A model generated the notes under the pieces. The model had not been told where the DNA came from. It worked only from the letters and a program-made list of their open reading frames with translations, and did not search any database. From Spirosoma panaciterrae DSM 21099 (lineage in GTDB: Bacteria > Bacteroidota > Bacteroidia > Cytophagales > Spirosomataceae), in NCBI RefSeq assembly GCF_000374025.1, contig NZ_KB893217.1, positions 124,001-188,000 on the forward strand: 64,000 nt of DNA, written 5' to 3'. The position numbers and the translations under genes were made by a program. The number at the start of each line of letters is the position of its first letter. The stretch's first letter is position 1. Positions 51,752-57,633 of the stretch are shown here, in pieces.

Positions 51752-51769
51752 TTAACCTGTACTGGTTAA
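51752..51769. promoter_or_regulatory. Perfect inverted repeat TTAACC-TGTACT-GGTTAA
   Basis: 6-bp arms around a 6-bp spacer, 43 bp before the start of the unknown gene at 51812, and in the shared upstream region with groES. A candidate operator for either gene. Confidence 0.4.
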
Positions 51770-51811
51770 ATTAACCAAGTCATTTCCCCGCCAAATGGCA
51801 GATTTCTGCGT

Positions 51812-52519
51812 ATGAAAAAGTTACAATCTGACTGGTTTACACAAAATTGGATCGACGCCGAATACCAAAAATATGTCGTGATGGCATACTTACAGGGTGT
51901 TCAACAGAACTTCGCCGAGCATAAGCTTTGTCCCGATTTACCCGAACTACGCGACCACTACCACGAAGGTCTTCGTTTTACGAGGGGTAAAGGTACGCTA
52001 AATGGGGCGTTCCCCAAGCGTGTCAGCCGAATAAGTGGCCCCCCTCCCCGAATCGAATACAAATCTGAGGTAACGGACCCTGCCTTTATGGCGGAGTTGG
52101 ATGCCATTATGGAGTTTGCCCTCCCCCGATTTCAGGCTATGCTGACAGAAGGGCATCAACGCTGGGCCGACATAGCGCAATCGCTTACATTAGCTCCGGT
52201 AGGCTTATTACCACTTCGGCCTGAAGAGGGGTATTTGCTGCTCCACGCGACCAGTCATGCCGAAATGCATGTGTATTATTTTGCAGTTACCCTTTATTCA
52301 GAAAATGAACCGGGCGGTCGACTCGTGCAATTACGCCTGGTCGATGTCGTCACAAAAAGCCTGGTCAATACCTTTGAAAAGATCAAGCTTGATCTTATTC
52401 GTCGACATCAGCATTTGCCCAACCCAGCAACTTTTATTCTGGAAAGCAAACGTACCTACCCCATTCAGGAAACACTTTTGCCGATCGCCCGTCAATTACT
52501 GGCTCAAGCGGCCGCTTAA
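51812..52519 (+). CDS. Conserved-looking protein of unknown function
   Basis: 235 residues, no signal peptide or membrane helix. Notable segments: a helical start (SDWFTQNWIDAEYQKYVVMA), a basic Gly/Pro-rich loop (FPKRVSRISGPPPRIEY), an all-helical middle, and a strand-rich block LLLHATSHAEMHVYYFAVTL that ends in a long helix VDVVTKSLVNTFEKIKLDLI. I do not recognise the family. It is a single gene with a good terminator behind it and an operator-like palindrome before it, and shares its upstream region with groES, so stress-linked expression is possible. Confidence 0.65.
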   Translation: MKKLQSDWFTQNWIDAEYQKYVVMAYLQGVQQNFAEHKLCPDLPELRDHYHEGLRFTRGKGTLNGAFPKRVSRISGPPPRIEYKSEVTDPAFMAELDAIMEFALPRFQAMLTEGHQRWADIAQSLTLAPVGLLPLRPEEGYLLLHATSHAEMHVYYFAVTLYSENEPGGRLVQLRLVDVVTKSLVNTFEKIKLDLIRRHQHLPNPATFILESKRTYPIQETLLPIARQLLAQAAA

Positions 52520-52524
52520 AACAA

Positions 52525-52555
52525 AAGAGCCACTCCTTCGACGGGAGTGGCTCTT
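52525..52555. terminator. Bidirectional hairpin terminator
   Basis: AAGAGCCACTCC / GGAGTGGCTCTT are perfect 12-bp arms with a 7-base loop, between the convergent unknown gene and secG. There are only short T/A runs at the ends. Confidence 0.75.
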
Positions 52556-52575
52556 CAATGCGTATGCGTTTTGTG

Positions 52576-52968
52576 TTACTTCTGCGGAGTTAAAGCCGAA
52601 GTAGAAGCGCCTGGTGACTGAGCCCCTGGAGCCGCCTGACTTGGGGCTGCCCCGTTGGCAGCACTTGGAGCTGCGGCACCGGGCAGGGTTTGTGTTTGTG
52701 CCCGGTCAACGTTTGCGCTATTGATGGTGGTGGTCTGCGTACGATCAACCATGATGTACGATGCTAACGTCAACACCATTACCCCGATACCTAATCCCCA
52801 GGTGATTTGCTCAAGCAAATCGGTCGTTTTTTTCACGCCCATCAGTTGGTTTGATCCTAAGCCACCGAATTCACCGGCCAATCCGCCCCCTTTTGAGTTC
52901 TGAATCAACACGATAAGGATCAACAGTACGGTGAGAATACAAATAAGAATAATAAGTGCCGTTACCAT
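52576..52968 (-). CDS. secG: Preprotein translocase subunit SecG
   Basis: 130 residues. Two membrane helices (ALIILICILTVLLILIVLIQ and ITWGLGIGVMVLTLASYIMV) surround the conserved cytoplasmic loop NSKGGGLAGEFGGLGSNQLM, the SecG signature. It stimulates SecYEG translocation. The C-terminal 50 residues are an Ala/Pro/Gln-rich tail (low complexity) common in Bacteroidota SecG. Gene position between groES and the TPR/lptE genes matches the usual order in this phylum. Confidence 0.94.
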   Translation of the reverse strand: MVTALIILICILTVLLILIVLIQNSKGGGLAGEFGGLGSNQLMGVKKTTDLLEQITWGLGIGVMVLTLASYIMVDRTQTTTINSANVDRAQTQTLPGAAAPSAANGAAPSQAAPGAQSPGASTSALTPQK

Positions 52969-53039
52969 GAAAAAGATGCTTACTCTGTTTAGTTAATGCG
53001 TTTATAAATTGGAGAGATCAAAAATCATTCCTCTATTGC

Positions 53040-53864
53040 TTACTGACGACTTTCCAATTCACTAATTTTTGCCGCAAAGTACGCCTTTTTTTCTGGATTC
53101 TTCACCATCAACTTCCTATACATTTCACGGGCTTTGTCAATTTTTCCTTGTTTCTCTAATATTTTGGCGAAACTCTCCGTCACCAATCCCCCGCCAATCG
53201 TTCTGTTTCGTTTCGTCAGATCTTCCTGTTCGTTCGATTCACTGATCTTACCTCTTGCCGAAATACGTGAAATACTGGGCTCATTTCGGATAAAACTCTC
53301 AATCAGATCGAATTGCCGCTGCCGCTCCAGATCAGCCGCCGACTGTACAGGCTGTGGCTCTTCAAGCGGTTCAGCAATTTGTACGAGTTCGTGCTGCAGA
53401 TTCGTTTCCGCTAATGTCGGATCTTCGGGCAAAGGTTTCGTTTCGATCCGATCGGCTTCGCCGGGTGCAGCCAGGCGAAGCAGTGATAGTTTGGGAAAGC
53501 CGTTGCTCACCCCTGCCTTCGACTTAAAGATCGCGTAGCTTTCCTGCTGATAATCGTCGGGAATGGGAACGTGTTTTGCCGACAGCTCATTTAGCTTCGA
53601 CAACAGATTTTCGGACCACTGAAATTCGTTTTCGATCAACTTACGCAACGCATTACGGCTTAGTGCATGAGCTGCTGCCCGACGTACAAATGAGATTGCC
53701 TGCCCCCGCTGGTGTACAGAAGCCGCTTTAGCCGTTAAGGTATGCAACGATTGACAATATGGGTATGCAGCCAGACTTTCCTGCAGTTGAGCAAAGTCGG
53801 TTGGCGATAAATCATCGGGATGGGTAACCCAGTAAGAAAAGGTTTCTTTATCGAGCGAAAGCAA
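53040..53864 (-). CDS. Cytoplasmic TPR-like protein of the lptE-secG block
   Basis: 274 residues. The N-terminal third begins LDKETFSYWVTHPDDLSPTD and contains a short helical bundle (YPYCQSLHTLTAKAASVHQR). A linker rich in Glu/Pro/Gln follows. The C-terminal 50 residues, GGGLVTESFAKILEKQGKID then KAREMYRKLMVKNPEKKAYF, form one to two TPR-type repeats. Genes of this type sit between lptE and secG in many Bacteroidota, but the function is not known. No signal peptide. It lies 71 bp upstream of secG. Confidence 0.8.
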   Translation of the reverse strand: MLSLDKETFSYWVTHPDDLSPTDFAQLQESLAAYPYCQSLHTLTAKAASVHQRGQAISFVRRAAAHALSRNALRKLIENEFQWSENLLSKLNELSAKHVPIPDDYQQESYAIFKSKAGVSNGFPKLSLLRLAAPGEADRIETKPLPEDPTLAETNLQHELVQIAEPLEEPQPVQSAADLERQRQFDLIESFIRNEPSISRISARGKISESNEQEDLTKRNRTIGGGLVTESFAKILEKQGKIDKAREMYRKLMVKNPEKKAYFAAKISELESRQ

Positions 53865-53948
53865 GGAAAATACAATTTATGGGTACAACTTACGATTTGC
53901 GAAAGTACGGTTTCAAGCCTAATTCGTAAAGCGTAATTCCTATTTTTT

Positions 53949-54524
53949 TTACCAGTCAGCCGCCGTCTTGTTGAAAATATCGAGGACAATCTGATCCAGG
54001 ATTTTGGGAACCAAACGGCTTTCGTTCTGGCTCAGGGTCTGCCCCTGTGGGAAGTCCTGATAAAATGAAAACGACTGCTCAAAGTTTTTGCTTTCATCTT
54101 TGTTATTGTAGAACCGGACCAGCACGGTGATTTGCAATCGGTTAACCCCTGCCTGATCCTGGGCTGTGGGCGCTACGGCCAGCAGGTCGTAGCCCGTAAT
54201 ATTTCCTTCCAGTACAATATCGCCATTGGCTGGTACTACTTTCAGATTGGTATACCGCTGGTAATACTCTTTCAACTTTTCGTTGAAGGTAAGCGGTAAG
54301 TTGGCTGGTCCCCCAGCCGTTGCCAGCACAAAATTATTGACCGTAACCGTCTTGATATCGGGCGAAAGCGTAGAGCCCGTGAAGGAATAAACCCCGCATG
54401 ATTGAATGAAGAGTGAAATGAGCAGCGCAAATCCTAAACTAGTTAATCGTTTTAAAAGATTATTCTTTACCGACCGGCAGCCCGGTCTTACTTTTTCCCT
54501 CCTCACCAAAAACTTACTCTTCAT
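53949..54524 (-). CDS. lptE: LptE-like outer-membrane LPS-assembly lipoprotein
   Basis: 191 residues from the ATG at 54524, which overlaps the end of the sigma-54 activator gene by 11 bp; an ATG at 54533 is also possible. A basic start (MKSKFLVRREK) and a hydrophobic stretch end in the lipobox LFIQSC followed by GVYSFTGSTLSPDIKTVTVN, the LptE family start. The body (FNEKLKEYYQRYTNLKVVPA, GDIVLEGNITGYDL) is the alpha/beta plug that sits inside LptD. It transports lipopolysaccharide to the cell surface with LptD. The gene is in the conserved block with the sigma-54 activator and secG. Confidence 0.9.
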   Translation of the reverse strand: MKSKFLVRREKVRPGCRSVKNNLLKRLTSLGFALLISLFIQSCGVYSFTGSTLSPDIKTVTVNNFVLATAGGPANLPLTFNEKLKEYYQRYTNLKVVPANGDIVLEGNITGYDLLAVAPTAQDQAGVNRLQITVLVRFYNNKDESKNFEQSFSFYQDFPQGQTLSQNESRLVPKILDQIVLDIFNKTAADW

Positions 54525-55872
54525 CAATCTCATACTGCTTAATTTTCCGGTATAATGTTCGCTCGGAAATACCGAGTGCCTGAGCGGCATATTTCCGCTT
54601 GTTATTATTACGCCGAAGGGCTTTCAGGATCATCTCTTTCTCCTGCCGCTCCAGCGACAAGGAGTCGTCTTCTTCCGTTTCATGCGTAACGTCCTCTACT
54701 TCGGTCAGGTCATTGATATCGCCATTCACATCATCAAAAATCTGTACGGGCGGATGGCTGCCGTAGGTTTCTGTGGGGGGTGGCGAATCAGGGCGAACCG
54801 TTCCGTTGGTAGCAGGCAAAAAGCGGGTAATACCCATGTCGCCAGCCGGTCTTGTATCGCTGTCCGGAACAATCGAATCAAATAGGTCTTTGTGGGTATG
54901 TAAAATTTGTCGACCATCCTGTTCATTACCCAGCATATCCCGAACCAGCTTCTTCAGCTCATTCATATCCCGACGCATATCGAACAATACTTTGTACAGT
55001 AGCTCGCGTTCGGAGAAATTTTCGGTATTGCTCCCGTAAGCCTGCGGAAACAAGGCTAGCGTACGACTTGGCTGTTGGGAACTGGGCAGGTATTTGGCCA
55101 GTGTGTCGGCCTCAATAGGTTTGTTCTGCTCCGATTCGAGGATGGATATCTGTTCAGCAATATTTTTCAACTGACGGATATTACCCGGAAACGGAAACGA
55201 CATCAGCACCTGTTTGGCCCCTTCGGTCAGTTGCAGGGGTTTGATGCGATAACGTTCTGCAAAATCGGTTGTAAACTTGCGAAACAGAAGTTCTATATCG
55301 GTGCCCCGCTCGCGCAGGGGCGGCACATAAATCGGAACCGTATTGAGCCGATAGTATAAATCTTCCCGAAATTTCCCTTTCTCAACGGCGTCCATCAGGT
55401 TCACGTTGGTAGCCGCCACCACCCGCACATCGGTTTTCTGGGTTTTGGAGGAGCCAACGCGGATGAATTCACCGTTTTCCAGCACCCGTAGCAAACGGGC
55501 CTGGGTGCCAAGTGGCATTTCGCCTATCTCATCCAGGAAAATTGTACCGCCATTTGTCGTCTCGAAATATCCCTTTCGTGAATCGACAGCACCGGTAAAT
55601 GAGCCTTTTTCGTGTCCAAACAGTTCCGAATCGATGGTGCCTTCAGGAATAGCTCCACAGTTGATGGCAATGAATTGGCCATGTTTACGTACACTGAGGC
55701 TATGGATAATTTTCGAAAACGATTCTTTCCCACTGCCACTCTCGCCCGTAATAAGCACCGTCAGGTCGGTAGCGGCTACCTGCATAGCTACGTTGATGGC
55801 GTAGTTTAGAGCGGGCGCGTTCCCAATAATACCAAAGCGCTGTTTAACCGACTGTATTTCCTGATTGTTCAT
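54514..55872 (-). CDS. Sigma-54-dependent transcriptional activator without a receiver domain
   Basis: 452 residues from the ATG at 55872 (MNNQEIQSVKQRFGIIGNAP); the open frame above it is repeat-encoded. The AAA+ core starts almost at the N-terminus: Walker A GESGSGKE (43-50), sigma-54 contact loop GSFTGA (90-95, with Ser for the usual Ala), Walker B IFLDEIG, PLRERGTDIELL and the C-terminal Fis-type HTH (RNNNKRKYAAQALGISERTL). There is no receiver, PAS or GAF domain before the core, so regulation must come from another protein or from dosage. It is located with lptE, miaB and groES, where sigma-54-dependent control is plausible. Confidence 0.92.
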   Translation of the reverse strand: MNNQEIQSVKQRFGIIGNAPALNYAINVAMQVAATDLTVLITGESGSGKESFSKIIHSLSVRKHGQFIAINCGAIPEGTIDSELFGHEKGSFTGAVDSRKGYFETTNGGTIFLDEIGEMPLGTQARLLRVLENGEFIRVGSSKTQKTDVRVVAATNVNLMDAVEKGKFREDLYYRLNTVPIYVPPLRERGTDIELLFRKFTTDFAERYRIKPLQLTEGAKQVLMSFPFPGNIRQLKNIAEQISILESEQNKPIEADTLAKYLPSSQQPSRTLALFPQAYGSNTENFSERELLYKVLFDMRRDMNELKKLVRDMLGNEQDGRQILHTHKDLFDSIVPDSDTRPAGDMGITRFLPATNGTVRPDSPPPTETYGSHPPVQIFDDVNGDINDLTEVEDVTHETEEDDSLSLERQEKEMILKALRRNNNKRKYAAQALGISERTLYRKIKQYEIDEE

Positions 55873-55877
55873 ATAGA

Positions 55878-55973
55878 TGTCATTTACTGTCATTGATAGT
55901 CATTAAGCAGTCATTCTTTGCTGATACAAGTCCATGACCAGTGAATGACAATCAATAATCATCAATGACTAAC
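55878..55973. repeat. Inverted pair of tandem 10-mers (element M)
   Basis: The left arm has 10-nt units TGTCATTTAC, TGTCATTGAT, AGTCATTAAG, CAGTCATTCT. The right arm read in reverse has AGTCATTGAT, GATTATTGAT, TGTCATTCAC. It fills the gap between miaB and the sigma-54 activator. The miaB stop (TGA) and the codons for its last residues VVSH are inside the right arm. Confidence 0.8.
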
Positions 55974-57449
55974 TACCTGCCCAAGCAAAGTTGCAGAGGT
56001 ACATTCGGTCACTAAAACATCGACGTACTGGCCCTTCTGATGGCTTCCTTTCGGAAATACAACCATTTTGTTCTGGTCATTCCGGCCGCACAGAAACTCG
56101 TCGGAACGCTTGGAAGGCCCTTCGATCAACACACGCTGCACCTGACCGATATGCCGTTGGTTCCGTTCGGCCGAGTGCTCCAACTGACGGGCGATGATTT
56201 CATTCAGCCGGCGTTTTTTCACTTCTTCCGGAATGTCGTCAGTATATTTTTTAGCAGCCAGTGTACCCGGACGTTCCGAATAGGCAAACATATAGGCGTA
56301 ATCATACCGCACATACTCCATGAGCGAAAGCGACTCCTGGTGCTCCTCTTCGGTTTCGGTACAGAACCCTGAAATCATATCGGTCGAAATACCGCAGTCT
56401 TCACCCAGAATCTCACGAATCCGATCAATCTTGCCAATATACCAGGGCCGATCGTAGGTCCGATTCATCAGCCGCAATACCCGGCTGTTCCCACTTTGGG
56501 CAGGCAAGTGGATGTACTTACAGATGTTTTCGTACCGGGCCATGGTATGTAACACATCATCCGTAATATCCTTTGGATGCGAGGTGGAGAATCGAACCCG
56601 CAAATCAGGATGAATCTGCGCTACCATTTCGAGGAGATTGGCAAAGGTGGTGGGTGCAGAGGGCACAGTGGTAAGGGCATGAGGTAACTGGTTCTCCCCA
56701 GATTCTACCCTCTGCCCCAAGCCCTCTGCCACATGCCACTTATAACTGTCCACGTTCTGGCCGAGCAGTGTTACTTCGCGGTATCCTTGCTCGAAAAGCT
56801 CCTGGGCTTCCCGAACAATGCTGTGTGGGTCACGACTACGTTCGCGCCCACGGGTGAACGGCACTACACAGAAACTGCACATATTGTCGCAGCCGCGCAT
56901 AATGGAAACGAACGCCGTAACCCCATTGGAATTCAGACGAATTGGCGAAATATCGGCATAGGTTTCTTCGCGGGAAAGAAACACATTAACGGCTTTCTGA
57001 CCCGACTCGGCTTCTTCTACCAGTTTGGGAATGTCGCGGTAGGCATCGGGACCAGCCACAATGTCGACTACTTTCTCTTCTTCCAGCAGCTTGGTTTTCA
57101 GTCGTTCGGCCATACAGCCCAGCATACCCACCAACAGTTCAGGTTTCTGGCGTTTGAGGCCCGTCAGATGCTTGAGTCGGTTACGAACTTTCTGCTCGGC
57201 ATTATCCCGAATGGCGCAGGTATTTAAAAAAATCAGGTCTGCTTCCTCGGCCGACGAGGTAGTTGCAAAACCGGCATTCCGCATGACGGCCGCTACAATC
57301 TCACTATCGGCAAAGTTCATCTGGCAACCGTAGCTTTCAATGTACAGTCGTTTTTTACCCACGGCCAGTTCCTCTTCAGAAGTACGGGGCAAATCAATCT
57401 GTTCCTTATCAGCCGGTTGAAGTATAGTTAGTTCGCTAATCACTGCCAT
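55962..57449 (-). CDS. miaB: tRNA-2-methylthio-N6-dimethylallyladenosine synthase MiaB
   Basis: 495 residues. Methylthiotransferase domain with cluster Cys 42 (SYGCQMNFAD), 78 (LNTCAIRDNA) and 112 (MLGCMAERLK). Radical SAM motif C187-x3-C191-x2-C194 in RGCDNMCSFCVVPF. Later blocks RFSTSHPKDITDDVL, HLPAQSGNSRVLRLMNRTY and a C-terminal TRAM domain (GPSKRSDEFLCGRNDQNKMV). It adds the methylthio group at tRNA A37. Residues about 238-268, between QNVDSYKW and FANLLEMV, are encoded by a 94-bp inverted repeat (element O). The C-terminal VVSH and stop belong to element M. Relatives also vary in length at this loop, so activity is probably kept. Confidence 0.94.
   Translation of the reverse strand: MAVISELTILQPADKEQIDLPRTSEEELAVGKKRLYIESYGCQMNFADSEIVAAVMRNAGFATTSSAEEADLIFLNTCAIRDNAEQKVRNRLKHLTGLKRQKPELLVGMLGCMAERLKTKLLEEEKVVDIVAGPDAYRDIPKLVEEAESGQKAVNVFLSREETYADISPIRLNSNGVTAFVSIMRGCDNMCSFCVVPFTRGRERSRDPHSIVREAQELFEQGYREVTLLGQNVDSYKWHVAEGLGQRVESGENQLPHALTTVPSAPTTFANLLEMVAQIHPDLRVRFSTSHPKDITDDVLHTMARYENICKYIHLPAQSGNSRVLRLMNRTYDRPWYIGKIDRIREILGEDCGISTDMISGFCTETEEEHQESLSLMEYVRYDYAYMFAYSERPGTLAAKKYTDDIPEEVKKRRLNEIIARQLEHSAERNQRHIGQVQRVLIEGPSKRSDEFLCGRNDQNKMVVFPKGSHQKGQYVDVLVTECTSATLLGQVVSH
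56646..56739. repeat. Inverted repeat inside the miaB coding sequence (element O)
   Basis: Arms 56646-56683 and 56704-56739 pair imperfectly (shared core GCAGAGGGC, with flanking GTGG and AGGG steps), in the same layout as the intergenic elements. Each arm holds two copies of a GCAGAGGG-type unit. It is in frame with miaB and encodes about 31 residues (from W238) between two conserved blocks. Confidence 0.72.
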
Positions 57450-57532
57450 TGCTCGTCGATGGTCGCTCCAGCGTAAGTTGATTGTGAGCTGTTGTTGACA
57501 GCATTTTTTTACGATTTGGCGACTCTTTTTTA

Positions 57533-57540
57533 CAAAATTA
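57533..57540 (-). promoter_or_regulatory. Possible -7 box of the miaB operon
   Basis: On the minus strand TAATTTTG matches the Bacteroidota TAnnTTTG -7 consensus exactly, about 84 bp before the miaB ATG. No TTTG -33 element is present at the standard distance, but an inverted motif lies at about -43. The 184-bp region between tamL and miaB shows no other structure. Confidence 0.35.
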
Positions 57541-57561
57541 AGAAGATTGACCTGAAAATCC

Positions 57562-57576
57562 TGTCATTTTGGCAGA
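57562..57576. promoter_or_regulatory. CTGTCATTTTGGCAG inverted motif upstream of miaB
   Basis: A 15-bp imperfect palindrome (CTGTCA-TTT-TGGCAG, one mismatch between half-sites) centred about 30 bp upstream of the -7 box. Same TGNCA-N3-TGNCA form as the site before groES. Likely a protein-binding site; the regulator is not known. Confidence 0.4.
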
Positions 57577-57633
57577 AACTAGCCGTTAAATTTCGTTAAT
57601 ACGCTGGTCAACAGCGCTCTTCAGAAAGGTGAG

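Noticed and set aside
51555..51811. CIRCE/HrcA operator before groES
   Set aside because: No TTAGCACTC-N9-GAGTGCTAA or close variant is present; a sigma-54-like site and other palindromes are seen instead.
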